From JBBIWA01 sp037439425 (GTDB lineage: Bacteria; Acidobacteriota; Blastocatellia; RBC074), in the NCBI GenBank assembly GCA_037439425.1, contig JBBIWA010000003.1:124001-188000 (forward strand): a stretch of DNA of 64,000 bases. The letters run 5' to 3'. The position numbers and the translations under genes were made by a program. Below are positions 42,289 through 51,422 of this stretch, one piece after another; position 1 is the stretch's first letter, and the number at the start of each line of letters is the position of its first letter. The notes under the pieces are model-generated. The model saw nothing but the letters and a program-made list of their open reading frames with translations, did not search any database and was not told the DNA's origin.

Positions 42289-43383
42289 ATGCTGAAAGAT
42301 TTCTTTGCACCACACAACTTTCTCAACTGGCTGTTGCTTTTCGTCCCCGCTGCCATTGTGCTAGAACTCATCCACGCTAACCCGATTGCGATCTTCCTCA
42401 CTTCATCGCTAGCGATCATCCCGCTGGCTGGATGGATGGGGCGAGCGACCGAACACCTCTCGGAAAAGCTGGGGGAAGGGATCGGGGGATTGCTCAATGC
42501 TACATTTGGGAACGCGGCTGAGTTGATCATCGCACTGATGGCCTTGCGCGCGGGCTTGTTTGATGTCGTCAAGGCCTCGGTCACCGGCTCTATCATTGGC
42601 AACATTCTGCTCGTGCTCGGTCTGAGCCTGCTAGCTGGTGGATTGAAGTTTTCAAGGCAACGCTTCAATCCTGCTGCGGCGATGATTGGCTCGACGATGC
42701 TGGCGCTCTCAGCCATTGGTCTTTTGCTGCCTGCCGTCTTTCATCTCCTGGTACGCGATCAACCGAACGTCAAGGAACAGAATCTGAGTCTGGAAATCGC
42801 CATCGTGCTCTTCATCACCTACGTCCTTAGCCTGATCTTCACGCTGAAGACCCATGCCCATCTCTATGTCGGGGAACAACTGAACAAGGAAGAAGAAGAA
42901 GCTATCGGCACGCACGGTTGGAGTCAGGCGCGATCAGTGATCGTCTTACTGGTGGCCACTGGCTTGGTCGCCTTGATGAGCGAATTTCTGGTCGGCGCTG
43001 TTGAAGCGGCTTCGCGGGCGTTGGGTTTGACCGATATCTTCGTCGGAGTAATTTTGGTCGCGATCATCGGTAACGCGGCGGAACACTCGACGGCGGTACT
43101 AATGGCAATGAAGAACAAGATGGACTTGGCGCTCAACATCGCTATTGGTTCGAGCATGCAAGTAGCGCTCTTTGTAGCGCCGCTGCTGGTCTTTGTCAGT
43201 TACCTGTTTGGCAAGCCGATGGATTTGCTTTTCACGCCGCTGGAGGTGATCGCCGTCACGGTTTCAGTCGCGGTCGTGGCGCTGATTGCGCAGGACGGAG
43301 AGTCGAATTGGCTAGAAGGAGTCTTGCTGCTTGCGGTTTACACGATTCTCGGTTTGACCTTTTATTTCCTTCCCGTGGGCTGA
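42289..43383 (+). CDS. Ca2+/H+ antiporter (CaCA superfamily, CAX/ChaA type)
   Basis: A 364-residue integral membrane protein with ten to eleven hydrophobic helices. Both alpha repeats of the CaCA superfamily are visible: GNAAELIIALMALRAG (about 82-97) and GNAAEHSTAVLMAMKNKMDL (about 262-281). Between the halves there is an acidic loop (EEEEAIGTHGW). It would export Ca2+ (or other divalent cations) in exchange for protons across the cytoplasmic membrane. It starts at ATG 42289 and is divergent from mutS with about 210 bases between, which must hold both promoters. Confidence 0.93.
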   Translation: MLKDFFAPHNFLNWLLLFVPAAIVLELIHANPIAIFLTSSLAIIPLAGWMGRATEHLSEKLGEGIGGLLNATFGNAAELIIALMALRAGLFDVVKASVTGSIIGNILLVLGLSLLAGGLKFSRQRFNPAAAMIGSTMLALSAIGLLLPAVFHLLVRDQPNVKEQNLSLEIAIVLFITYVLSLIFTLKTHAHLYVGEQLNKEEEEAIGTHGWSQARSVIVLLVATGLVALMSEFLVGAVEAASRALGLTDIFVGVILVAIIGNAAEHSTAVLMAMKNKMDLALNIAIGSSMQVALFVAPLLVFVSYLFGKPMDLLFTPLEVIAVTVSVAVVALIAQDGESNWLEGVLLLAVYTILGLTFYFLPVG

Positions 43384-43484
43384 GTTGAGCAGAAGGAGAG
43401 AGGGGGAGGGGAGAAGACAGGGGGACGGGAAGAGTGGGGGAACTGCTCCTCAGCTCTCTCACTCTCCCGCTCTCTGCTTTTCTC

Positions 43485-44831
43485 TCACTGTCCAAGCTGT
43501 TCTTTGATTATGCTGGCCAGTTCCTCAGCCTGCTTCAGAATCGCAGTCTCGTCTTGGCCTTCAATCATCACGCGAACCAGGTCTTCTGTTCCCGAATAGC
43601 GAACCAGCAGGCGGCCTTTGCCCGCTAGCTCTGCGGCCAACGCGTCCATCGCCTCTTTGATCTGTGGGATGCTCTCGAGCGGTGGCTTACGCGCGACGCG
43701 GACGTTGAGGGTGATTTGCGGATAGCGGGTGAATCCGCTGGCAAGCTGGCTTAGGCTACGGCCAGAGGCGATCATTGCGCGCAGGACTTCGAGCGCTGTG
43801 ATTATACCGTCACCTGCCAGGCTGATCTCTGGGAAGATAATATGACCCGATTGCTCCCCGCCGAGGCTACCACCGCCTGCAAGCAATTCTTCAAGCACAT
43901 ATTTGTCGCCCACTTTTGTGCGCACCAGTTCAATGTTGTGCTCTTTCAACGCCAATTCTAGACCGAGATTGCTCATCACCGTGGCGACGACGCGATTGCC
44001 TTTGAGCTGTCCGCGCGCGGCCAGGTAGCAAGCCATGATAAATAGCACCTGATCGCCATCCACCAGTTGGCCGCGTTCATCTACAAACAAAGCCCGGTCA
44101 GCATCGCCATCGAAAGCGATGCCGAGGTCCGCCTCAGCTGCCAGGACGACCTCCTGCAATCTCTCTGGGTAAAGCGAGCCGCAATTCTGATTGATGTTGC
44201 GCCCATCCGGCTCGATGTTAATCGCCCTGGTGAGAGCACCGAGCGAGGCAAAGAGGACAGGCGCGATTTCGTAAGCCGCGCCGTTAGCACAATCAAGGAC
44301 TATCTCCAGGCCCGTCAGGTCTAGCTCGGCTCCGATCTCGTTGTGCAGGAAGTCAAGGTACTTCTCCGCATAGGTCGGTTCCGGCTCAATCTGCGCTCTG
44401 ATCATCGGCGGGAAGTTAGCTGGATCGGCTTTGAGATCGCGTTCGATTGCCTGTTCAGTCTCCTGGTCAAGCTTCTGTCCTGAAGGCGCAAAGATTTTAA
44501 TGCCATTGTCCTGATACGGATTGTGTGAAGCTGAAATGACCACGCCAGCATCAGCCTTAAGCGTGCGCGTCAGATAAGCTACGCCGGGCGTGGTGATGAT
44601 TCCGGCCGAGTGGACCTCAGCTTCGGCCGTGAAGGCCCCGCGCGTCAGAGCTGCCTCGATCCATTGGCCCGACTGGCGCGTATCGCGCCCGATGAGGATG
44701 AAAGGCGCGCGCCCCAGTTTGGCTTTTAATTTCCCGGCCAGAGAATACCCAAGCTGCTCGATCGTTGATTCGTCGAGTGGGAATTGACCGGCTAAACCTC
44801 GAATCCCATCTGTGCCGAAAAATTCTCCCAT
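43485..44831 (-). CDS. glmM: phosphoglucosamine mutase
   Basis: A 448-residue enzyme starting at ATG 44831 (MGEFFGTDGIRGLAGQFPLD); a frame from 44882 adds 17 residues that do not match the family. Catalytic phosphoserine Ser102 is in the ASHNP loop, the Mg-binding DGDADR (FDGDADRALFVD) and the sugar-binding GGEQSGHIIF are present, and the C-terminal phosphate site is VRYSGTEDLVRVMIEG. It converts glucosamine-6-phosphate to glucosamine-1-phosphate for UDP-GlcNAc, hence peptidoglycan. It is the last gene of the conserved cdaA-ybbR-glmM operon, 66 bases after ybbR. GlmM is known to bind CdaA and to restrain its activity in several bacteria. Confidence 0.96.
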   Translation of the reverse strand: MGEFFGTDGIRGLAGQFPLDESTIEQLGYSLAGKLKAKLGRAPFILIGRDTRQSGQWIEAALTRGAFTAEAEVHSAGIITTPGVAYLTRTLKADAGVVISASHNPYQDNGIKIFAPSGQKLDQETEQAIERDLKADPANFPPMIRAQIEPEPTYAEKYLDFLHNEIGAELDLTGLEIVLDCANGAAYEIAPVLFASLGALTRAINIEPDGRNINQNCGSLYPERLQEVVLAAEADLGIAFDGDADRALFVDERGQLVDGDQVLFIMACYLAARGQLKGNRVVATVMSNLGLELALKEHNIELVRTKVGDKYVLEELLAGGGSLGGEQSGHIIFPEISLAGDGIITALEVLRAMIASGRSLSQLASGFTRYPQITLNVRVARKPPLESIPQIKEAMDALAAELAGKGRLLVRYSGTEDLVRVMIEGQDETAILKQAEELASIIKEQLGQ

Positions 44832-44897
44832 AGACTTTAAGCTATCGAAGTATGGACGAGCAATGAGAACTGCTTTCACCACCCATCTTTCACCGCT

Positions 44898-45872
44898 TCA
44901 CCTCTTCACTTTCACTTGATTGGGGACGATACGTTTTACTTCAATGCGCGGATGCGCATTCTCTGGCAGCCGCACACTCGGCGTGATGATGTTGGTGGCT
45001 TCTGAGAGTGTAGCGGTGCTGATTTCGACCTTCAGATCACTGGCTGTTAATGCCTCAATCGCCGAGCGTGGTCCATAGAGACAGACATCAACTGTTGAGG
45101 TGAGCAGCCGCCCTCTTGGCGGCCGATCAACCCACTTGACCGGCAGGCGGGAAAACTGGCGTTCGCTGCGGCGTTCTCCAATCTCTATCGAGAGATTGAT
45201 CGGGCCCGGAGTTGTCACCCGGACGAAGCGATCAGGAGGGTCCACCTCAACGGTGGTTTTGAAACTGGAGAGATGGCCTTCGAGCTGGATGCTCTCGGTA
45301 GAGACTTGCGTGATCCTGGCCACGTGTGATTGGGGGCCCTCAATCACAACTGAGGCAGGCACCGCAGAGAAGCTGTAGACTTCGTATTCTGGGGGCAGCT
45401 CGCCGATAAACTTCGGTTCGACCGGGACCTCCTTGTGCGCGATTGGTTCTAGCCGCAGCTTGATGCTGGCTGGATCAATTCTGAGCACCCTGACGTTTTC
45501 AGGGATGGTGGCTGGAGCTGTTTTCAGTTGCACCACCCGCTCACCAGGCTCTTTGTTGCTCAGATCGGCGATGATGGCGATCTGGTTAGCCGTCATGTTG
45601 CGCACCACGTCTTGCGGGCCGCGCAATCGCACGCTCACGCTCTGGGCGACCTCACCACTAATTTCCAATCCTGCCGGGCGATCGCGGAATTCAATCGGCA
45701 CGCCGACAAGCAGTACTTCGCGCATGGGCTGGCGCGAGACGACAAAAAGGATCAGCGCGATCAGCAACGCCAGCAGTTTGAGTCCCAAATTCTCAAACAG
45801 GGAATGCTTAAATTTTTGGTGTAACCGTCGATGGCGCAGACGTCGCCACCAGCTAGACAGGCGCAATCTCAT
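44898..45872 (-). CDS. YbbR-domain protein (CdaR-type regulator of the diadenylate cyclase)
   Basis: A 324-residue membrane-anchored protein. A basic N-terminus (MRLRLSSWWRRLRHRRLHQK) precedes one membrane helix (LGLKLLALLIALILFVVS, about 29-46). The rest carries repeated YbbR domains facing outward: phrases VPIEFRDRPAGLEISGEVAQ, VSVRLRGPQDVV, IKLRLEPIAHKEVPVEPKF and VVIEGPQSHVARI. YbbR/CdaR proteins bind CdaA in the membrane and modulate c-di-AMP synthesis. Its start overlaps the cdaA stop by 4 bases (translational coupling), and glmM follows. The role as partner of the cyclase is from established knowledge of this operon. Confidence 0.93.
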   Translation of the reverse strand: MRLRLSSWWRRLRHRRLHQKFKHSLFENLGLKLLALLIALILFVVSRQPMREVLLVGVPIEFRDRPAGLEISGEVAQSVSVRLRGPQDVVRNMTANQIAIIADLSNKEPGERVVQLKTAPATIPENVRVLRIDPASIKLRLEPIAHKEVPVEPKFIGELPPEYEVYSFSAVPASVVIEGPQSHVARITQVSTESIQLEGHLSSFKTTVEVDPPDRFVRVTTPGPINLSIEIGERRSERQFSRLPVKWVDRPPRGRLLTSTVDVCLYGPRSAIEALTASDLKVEISTATLSEATNIITPSVRLPENAHPRIEVKRIVPNQVKVKR

Positions 45873-46795
45873 AGCGTGGACTCCCCGCGCATGCTTTCGC
45901 TTTGTGGCGCAACTGCCGTCTCCAGGCCTCCCGAAACGATTTGCTCAAACTCTTGTTGGCGACGCCGTTCCTCGGCCTCCTGTTCGATGGTCTCCGCCTC
46001 AGTACGCCAAGGCTCCATCGCCTGCTGAATCAGCGCACGCAGGCCCGGCCCGTCAAGGTGTCGCTTGATCTTTCCGTCAATAGCAAATGAGATCGAGCCA
46101 GTCTCTTCAGAGACGACCACGGCAAAGGCATCACTATCTTCAGTAATACCAATCGCTGCGCGATGGCGAGTTCCCAGCTCGCGCGACAGCTTCGGGTTTT
46201 GCGTCAAAGGCAAGAAACAGGAAGCCGCAGCTACCCGCCCCTCGCTGACAATCACTGCCCCATCGTGCAGCGGCGTATGGGGATTGAAGATCGTCACCAG
46301 CAGGTCATAAGTCAACCGAGCATCGAGCCGGATCCCGCTCTCGATATAGGTTTTCAACCCTACGTCCCGCTCAAAAATGATCAGCGCGCCGGTCTTTTCC
46401 GACGAAAGGGTGGTCGCAGCCAGCACCACTTCGTCGTACCAGTGATGCCCGTAAGGGTCTGTGCGACGGCGCGCCTGAATGAACGGGAGACGGAAATTCT
46501 TGCCAAAGTGGACCAAGGCCGCGCGAATCTCTGGTTGAAACAAAACGATAATGGCAAAGCCCAGGTAAACGATAGCATTACGCAACAACCACTCGACCAT
46601 GCTGAAGCCGAACCAGATGGAAAGCTGATAGAGCAGCGCCACCAGCACCAGTCCCGCCCCCATCTGGACTGCACGAGTCCCCCGCACCAGCCTGAGCATC
46701 TCGTAAACCAGGAAGGCGACTATTAGGATCTCGAGCAGGTTTTTCAGTTCGAGCGAGCGCAGAAACAACAGCGCCTCTATCCAAACCTCGTGCAT
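45869..46795 (-). CDS. cdaA: membrane diadenylate cyclase CdaA (DisA_N domain)
   Basis: A 308-residue enzyme that makes the second messenger c-di-AMP from two ATP. Three N-terminal membrane helices (about 18-35, 43-62, 66-86) are followed by the cyclase domain: LHDGAVIV with the catalytic DGA at 178-180, and GTRHRAAIGITEDSDA with the RHR at 210-212 and Glu219. The C-terminus after residue 255 is a charged coil (EQEAEERRRQQEFEQIVS). It is first in the operon with ybbR (4-base overlap) and glmM. It probably controls potassium and osmotic balance or wall homeostasis; targets are not in this window. Confidence 0.96.
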   Translation of the reverse strand: MHEVWIEALLFLRSLELKNLLEILIVAFLVYEMLRLVRGTRAVQMGAGLVLVALLYQLSIWFGFSMVEWLLRNAIVYLGFAIIVLFQPEIRAALVHFGKNFRLPFIQARRRTDPYGHHWYDEVVLAATTLSSEKTGALIIFERDVGLKTYIESGIRLDARLTYDLLVTIFNPHTPLHDGAVIVSEGRVAAASCFLPLTQNPKLSRELGTRHRAAIGITEDSDAFAVVVSEETGSISFAIDGKIKRHLDGPGLRALIQQAMEPWRTEAETIEQEAEERRRQQEFEQIVSGGLETAVAPQSESMRGESTL

Positions 46796-46988
46796 CTCTC
46801 TTGCGGCTTATAGCTAGGGGTTATGAGTAGCGGACTTCCGAAGTCTCACGACTCCAACCTCGTCATTAGGCCTGGGCTTGTGATCTTCACTGGCCATTAA
46901 GCATAACATATCTGAGCGCAGTTGCGATGGGTAAATGTCTGCCGGGGAGTAAGTTTTTAGGGGGAACGTCTCGACAATGGAGAGCTGC

Positions 46989-48131
46989 TTATCGTTTCAG
47001 GTCGTCCAGGCTGAGGTAGCCGACCAGCAAGCCCTCGCTGTCCACCACAGCAAGGCGGCCTAATCGGTTGGCTTTGAGCTTGCGCTCGGCCAGCTCGATG
47101 GAGGCACGGACCGGAACGAAGAGAGAATCGTCAACCGGCTGCATCACGTCGCGGATGAAGAGTCGCTCCCAGTCCTCACGCGGGACTTGGCGCAGCCGTT
47201 CAAGCGAAAGCAACCCGTGCAATCGGCCATTGTGGGCGACCGGGAAACTGGCATAACGATGGGCTGACAGGATGCGATCAATGAATTCACTGATCCGCAG
47301 ATCGGGTGGAACGCTCACCGCCGGAGTGCTCATAATCGCGCCCACGGTTCCTTGCACATCCCACTGCCCCCTTGCAGCCCACTCAGCCCGGCTATCGGCC
47401 TGTTGCTGCTGGCGGTAACGGTACTCCTTTTCAGCTTGATTCTTCAGAAAAACCCCGACCATCACCGACCAGAAAGTGGAGAGATAATCGCCCCAGAAGG
47501 CCCGAAAGAGGCCATATGAGATGAGCATATAGGAGAGCCACACGCCCATGCGTTTGGCCGTCTGCGTCGCCGAGAGGATGTCTTTGCGCCGATGCCATAG
47601 CGCTGCCCGCAACACGCGCCCGCCGTCCAGCGGTAGACCCGGCAGCAAATTGAACGTGGCAAGCAGCAGATTGATTACCAACAGGTAGCGAAACGTCTCG
47701 CGCAACGGCAAGCGCAGCTCGTAGTCAGGGCTGATTTGTTGGACGATCTCCGTGCAGATGTAGAACATCAGCGCGAGCAAAAATGAGCTGGCAGGCCCAG
47801 CAATTGCAATCCGCAGCTCCGTCAGCGGCAAGCGAAATTCGGCCATGCGTGCCCAACCGCCGAAGATGTGCAGTTCAATGTCATAAATCTTCACTCCCTC
47901 CAGCCGCGCCATTAACGAATGCGATAGCTCATGCACCAGCACGGAGAGAAAGACCAGCGCCGTCATGAGAGCTCCGGCAAAGAGATACTGCCAGCGGGGT
48001 AGCCAGACCATTCGTGGCAAGTAAAGGAAAGTGACCAGCACCAGATGCAGCGCTGCCACCAGAAACCAGGAGTAGCTGATCTTCACCGGAATGCCGAAGA
48101 GTCGCATCAGTTGGAAGTGGCGAGAGCGCAT
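46989..48131 (-). CDS. site-2-type M50 membrane metalloprotease with C-terminal CBS pair
   Basis: A 380-residue protease. The zinc-binding HELSH is at 67-71 in a membrane helix (VLVHELSHSLMARLEGV), and the third ligand region LLPGLPLDGGRVL is at about 161-173. Four to six membrane helices are predicted in residues 15-225. The C-terminal part (about 255-380) has two CBS domains (IMSTPAVSVPPDLRISEF; VMQPVDDSLFVPVRASIELA, RLAVVDSEGLLVGYLSLDDL), which usually bind adenine nucleotides and gate activity. This is the Rip/SpoIVFB-like group III architecture. It would cut membrane-anchored regulators; the substrate is unknown. The start is ATG 48131. Confidence 0.94.
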   Translation of the reverse strand: MRSRHFQLMRLFGIPVKISYSWFLVAALHLVLVTFLYLPRMVWLPRWQYLFAGALMTALVFLSVLVHELSHSLMARLEGVKIYDIELHIFGGWARMAEFRLPLTELRIAIAGPASSFLLALMFYICTEIVQQISPDYELRLPLRETFRYLLVINLLLATFNLLPGLPLDGGRVLRAALWHRRKDILSATQTAKRMGVWLSYMLISYGLFRAFWGDYLSTFWSVMVGVFLKNQAEKEYRYRQQQQADSRAEWAARGQWDVQGTVGAIMSTPAVSVPPDLRISEFIDRILSAHRYASFPVAHNGRLHGLLSLERLRQVPREDWERLFIRDVMQPVDDSLFVPVRASIELAERKLKANRLGRLAVVDSEGLLVGYLSLDDLKR

Positions 48132-48205
48132 AGCTGAATGATAACGGCGAAAGATAATAAAGTACAGACCTCAGACCTCTGCTGCGCTGCAGCGTGCCCC
48201 TTGTC

Positions 48206-48838
48206 TCAGTGAGCGACGAAATCCGTGATGGCCTGCATCAGCTCGTCAAGCTGATCATCAAAAAAGTGCCCAGCCCCCTCGATCCTCACCAGATGTAAGT
48301 CCTGATCCAGCGGGAGAGTATCAAGCAGTCTTTCGAGCGAGGCAAGCGGAGCAATCTCATCCTCTGTGCCGTGAATGAAGAGCTTGGGCTTATTGCAAGA
48401 GCTAAGAAAGCCGAGATCATAAAATCGCACCGGGGTGCCAATCGAGATCAAGCGATCAACCCGCCCGTCAGCGCAGCCGACACGCAGCCCGATAGCCGCA
48501 CCGAACGAGAAGCCTGCCACGATCACTTCGCGCGCTCGTGGCTGATGTTCGAGCAAGTAATCGAGTGCAATTCGAGCATCCTCAGCTTCGCCGCGCCCTT
48601 CATCGTATCTGCCAGTGCTTTGGCCTACGCCGCGAAAATTGAAGCGTAGCGTCTCCAGTCCCGCCTGCTGCAAGGCCCGCGCTGTGCGGAAGACGACTTT
48701 GTTATGCATCGTGCCGCCGTGTTGCGGGTGCGGATGCAACACCAGCGCGACCCTTTCAGCCCGACCATGTCCGGGCCGATAGATCGCTTCCAGATGACCG
48801 TGGGGGGCGGGGATCAATAAGTTGCCTTTGGGGTACAT
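48206..48838 (-). CDS. alpha/beta hydrolase (COG2945 type)
   Basis: A 210-residue soluble hydrolase. It opens MYPKGNLLIPAPHGHLEAIY; the LVLHPHPQHGGTMHNKVV oxyanion-loop motif (33-49) is typical of this family. The nucleophile Ser111 is in GFSFGAAIG, the acid is in FIHGTEDEIAP and the His is in IEGAGHFFDDQ. Small esterase or dienelactone-hydrolase-like activity is expected, with unknown substrate. It starts 3 bases after the stop of the alcohol-dehydrogenase-like gene on the same strand, so the two form an operon. Confidence 0.9.
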   Translation of the reverse strand: MYPKGNLLIPAPHGHLEAIYRPGHGRAERVALVLHPHPQHGGTMHNKVVFRTARALQQAGLETLRFNFRGVGQSTGRYDEGRGEAEDARIALDYLLEHQPRAREVIVAGFSFGAAIGLRVGCADGRVDRLISIGTPVRFYDLGFLSSCNKPKLFIHGTEDEIAPLASLERLLDTLPLDQDLHLVRIEGAGHFFDDQLDELMQAITDFVAH

Positions 48839-48841
48839 AGC

Positions 48842-49801
48842 TTATGGCTGAAGAAGAACTTTCAAGACGCCGGGCTGCTGCGCTTGCTTTATGGCGGCGA
48901 CGCCATCGGACAAAGGAAATAAGTTGGCGATCAATGGCTCAACCTTTACCGCGCCGGTTTCAAGTAACTTGAGCGCTCGATTGAATCGCCCGCAACGCGA
49001 ACCGAGCACGCTGATTTCATCCACCACGATCCGCCAGGTATTCAAATTGACCTCACCGTGAAAGGTGGACTTGAGAATGATCGTGCCGCGTGGCCGCACC
49101 AGATCCAGCGCCAGATGCAGCCCGCTCGGCGCACCGCTCGCTTCAACGACGAAATCGAACCGCGCTGCCAGATCAATTTGCAGCGCGCTCAGTAGAGTAG
49201 TTTCAATCCCCGCTTCAGCCGCCAGGCGCAGCTTGTCCGCATGCTTGCCAATTAGCACCAACTCACATCCGGTCGTCTGAAGCAGGCGCCCAATCAATTG
49301 ACCGAGTTTGCCATCACCGATCACAGCGACGCGATGCGCAGGCGTGATTTCGACTTGATCGAGAATCTCACAGGCCGCCGCCAGCGGTTCAGTAAACACT
49401 GCTTGGCAGTCGCTCACTGAGTCAGGCACAAGGAGCAGATTTTGCGGCGGCAGACTCAAGAATTCAGCGAATGCACCATCGCGGTTGTGGATGCCAAGCA
49501 CAGTTCGACTCATACAGTGACGTGGATCGCCTGCGCGACATAACTCGCAATGGCCGCAACCAGCGTTGATCTCGCCCACTACTCTGCGCCCGATCTGTGT
49601 CTGGTCAGGTGAGTCTTCAACCACGCCCACGAATTCGTGGCCGAGCGTGCCCTGGAAATTCGCATAGCCGCGCACGATTTCCAGATCGGTGTTGCAGATC
49701 CCGGCTAGCAACACGCGCACCAGCGCTTCGCCTGCGCGAGATGGGAGGGGTGTGTCTCGAGCTACTCGCAATTGACCGTTCTCAAAACGAAGCGCTCTCA
49801 T
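48842..49801 (-). CDS. zinc-dependent medium-chain alcohol dehydrogenase
   Basis: A 319-residue MDR-family oxidoreductase. Catalytic zinc ligands Cys36 (GICNTDLE) and His55-Glu56 (GTLGHEFVG) are present. The structural-zinc lobe CGHCELCRAGDPRHC is at about 82-96. The Rossmann segment VAVIGDGKLGQLIGRLL is at about 158-174. It would oxidise a polyol or alcohol, or reduce the carbonyl, with NAD(P). It is slightly shorter than the common 340-350 residues. It is first gene in a two-gene operon with a hydrolase. The substrate is not predictable. Confidence 0.92.
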   Translation of the reverse strand: MRALRFENGQLRVARDTPLPSRAGEALVRVLLAGICNTDLEIVRGYANFQGTLGHEFVGVVEDSPDQTQIGRRVVGEINAGCGHCELCRAGDPRHCMSRTVLGIHNRDGAFAEFLSLPPQNLLLVPDSVSDCQAVFTEPLAAACEILDQVEITPAHRVAVIGDGKLGQLIGRLLQTTGCELVLIGKHADKLRLAAEAGIETTLLSALQIDLAARFDFVVEASGAPSGLHLALDLVRPRGTIILKSTFHGEVNLNTWRIVVDEISVLGSRCGRFNRALKLLETGAVKVEPLIANLFPLSDGVAAIKQAQQPGVLKVLLQP

Positions 49802-49900
49802 ATCACCAACTGAGCTTGGTTAGATGATCCTTTGCCAGCACAGCAACATACTTTGAAATGAGATATTCTTTGGTAGACATTGCTTCTTCTGCGGAAAATC
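49802..49900. other. intergenic leader, nothing recognised
   Basis: Upstream of the dehydrogenase gene on the reverse strand. It contains TTCTGCGGAAAATC, the usual left flank of the palindromic family, immediately before copy 5. Confidence 0.3.
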
Positions 49901-50029
49901 CCTGGGAGCGCACGCCGCTGGCGTACTCGTCTAGTTAAGAGTGAAAATCCTGCACGCTAGATCAGCGTGCTTGCCTGCGCGCAGCGCGCAAGCAGGCGTT
50001 CGTGAACTTTTCATCATTTCTCCCGCCTC
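49901..50029. repeat. palindromic dispersed element, copy 5 (diverged)
   Basis: Starts CCTGGGAGCGCACGCCGCTG, carries GTTAAGAGTGAAAATCC as at 2560 and 2630, a hairpin GCACGCTAGATCAGCGTGC, and an extra GCCTGCGCGCAGCGCGCAAGC palindrome. The right CCCAGG is missing. It is followed by TTTTCATCATTTCTCCCGCC, TCGTCCGTGACGACATAAA. Confidence 0.75.
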
Positions 50030-50063
50030 GTCCGTGACGACATAAACGACTCCTGCGGAAAAT

Positions 50064-50151
50064 CCTGGGTACGCACGCATCCTTGCGTGCTTGGCTTCGA
50101 CGAGCGAGCTATTGTCAGAAAGCAGCACGCTCGCAAGCGTGCGTACCCAGG
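50064..50151. repeat. palindromic dispersed element, copy 6 (intact)
   Basis: 88 bases from CCTGGGTACGCACGC to GCGTGCGTACCCAGG with perfect 15-base inverted ends and inner hairpins. It is in tandem with copy 5 and has the same left flank (CTCCTGCGGAAAATC) and right flank (TTTTCATCATTTCTCCCGCC then TCGTCCGTGACGACATGAAA). The repeating unit is therefore about 160 bases long including both flanks. Confidence 0.9.
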
Positions 50152-50478
50152 TTTTCATCATTTCTCCCGCCTCGTCCGTGACGACATGAAAAAGATCCGA
50201 CCAACTTCAGCTTAAATCCACGCTTAAGGACGCGAAAAGGCAAGTGCGACCAATCAAGACAGGCCTTTGCGCTCTCTTGCCCTTTCACCTGTTGAGTGAC
50301 AGGCGAAAGGGGGCTGCCTATGGCGGGAAGGCCAATGAATACTGATCGCAATCGCTTTCATCGTTACTCTTAGCCGTGGATTTGGGCTGAAGTCTGTCGA
50401 ACATCACGCGCTGCGGTTTCATAGTTTCAGGGCGAGGCTCGCCTCATCAACGCCTCTGATACATCCAGCAATCTCTGC
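50152..50478. other. intergenic stretch, no gene seen
   Basis: Downstream of the TPR-protein gene. It contains the palindrome flank and a partial CCTTTCACCTGTTGAGTGAC / AGGCGAAAGG inverted arrangement around 50280-50312. No supported gene. Confidence 0.35.
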
Positions 50479-51255
50479 TTATTTGCTAAGCAGTCGCTTT
50501 GCCTTTTGCTGCGTCTCACGATTCTCTTTTGCGCGCGCGGGATTGATCGGCATTTGCAATATCTCCTGAAGCTGGCGGCGAGCCTCTTCGCGCCGTCCGC
50601 TGTCAAAATAGGCTTCGGCCAGCGCCAGCTTTATCTCCATATTCTGCGGAGCGAGTCTCAAGCCTTGCTCAAGATAAGAGATGGCGCGTTTGAGGTTCCC
50701 GCCCAGCAAGCGTGGCAACCGGCGATCTAACTCACCCAGCGCCAAATAGGCTCGGCCTTCTTCATACTCGGCGTTCAGACGTAGGACAGTTTCCATCTCG
50801 GCGCGGATATTCTTGACGGTCAGGAGTGCTTTGAAAGCACCTTTCACTTCGCCATAGCCGCCATAATTAGCTCCCAACCAGAAGTGCCCTTCCACCCCAT
50901 TGGGTTGTTCGGCTACGGCGCGCTGGCCTGCGACGATGCCGCGCTCAAAATAACCCAGTTTCTCTTTCTTCGCCGCTTCATCGCCAACGTAGTAACAGGC
51001 TCGCGCGGCACGCCATAGCAAGTGGTAGTTCTTGGCATCCCTGCTCAGAGCTTGCTCAAGCAAAGCCAGCGCCTGGCGTTCAGCGGCAGAGTCAGCGCCA
51101 TAAGAGAAGAGACGATCAGCTTCGCGGATAGCCTCGGCACTGGTAATGGCGGAATCGCTGCTGCGGTGCAGGCTGGCAATGCCCGACTTCTGCTGCGCCA
51201 GCGTGACAATCGAAGACCAACAGATGATAGCGGCTAGAAGAATGACCCATTGCAT
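50479..51255 (-). CDS. exported TPR-repeat protein
   Basis: A 258-residue protein if started at ATG 51255 (MQWVILLAAIICWSSIVTLA); a GTG at 51297 adds 14 residues before the hydrophobic core. The signal peptide probably ends after TLAQQ. The rest is all-helical with TPR-type units: DSAAERQALALLEQALSRDA, YHLLWRAARACYYVGDEA and ENMEIKLALAEAYFDSGRRE. An alanine/arginine-rich pattern with GVEGHFWLGANYG recalls the periplasmic TatT-type TPR component of TRAP transporters, but no transporter genes are adjacent. A scaffold role in the periplasm is likely; the partner is unknown. Confidence 0.82.
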   Translation of the reverse strand: MQWVILLAAIICWSSIVTLAQQKSGIASLHRSSDSAITSAEAIREADRLFSYGADSAAERQALALLEQALSRDAKNYHLLWRAARACYYVGDEAAKKEKLGYFERGIVAGQRAVAEQPNGVEGHFWLGANYGGYGEVKGAFKALLTVKNIRAEMETVLRLNAEYEEGRAYLALGELDRRLPRLLGGNLKRAISYLEQGLRLAPQNMEIKLALAEAYFDSGRREEARRQLQEILQMPINPARAKENRETQQKAKRLLSK

Positions 51256-51422
51256 AGCCCTAAAGCTAGCAACCCATCGCGACTTTCGCAAGCTCACAGA
51301 AACATTTGACCTTCATTCAGGTGAGGCAACTCCCAAGATGGCAATTTTCGTTCTGCAATGGTAAGCTTGCTAGCCGTAACCAACTCCTCATAACTTGAAT
51401 CTGGACTTGCGGAGATTGGCAG

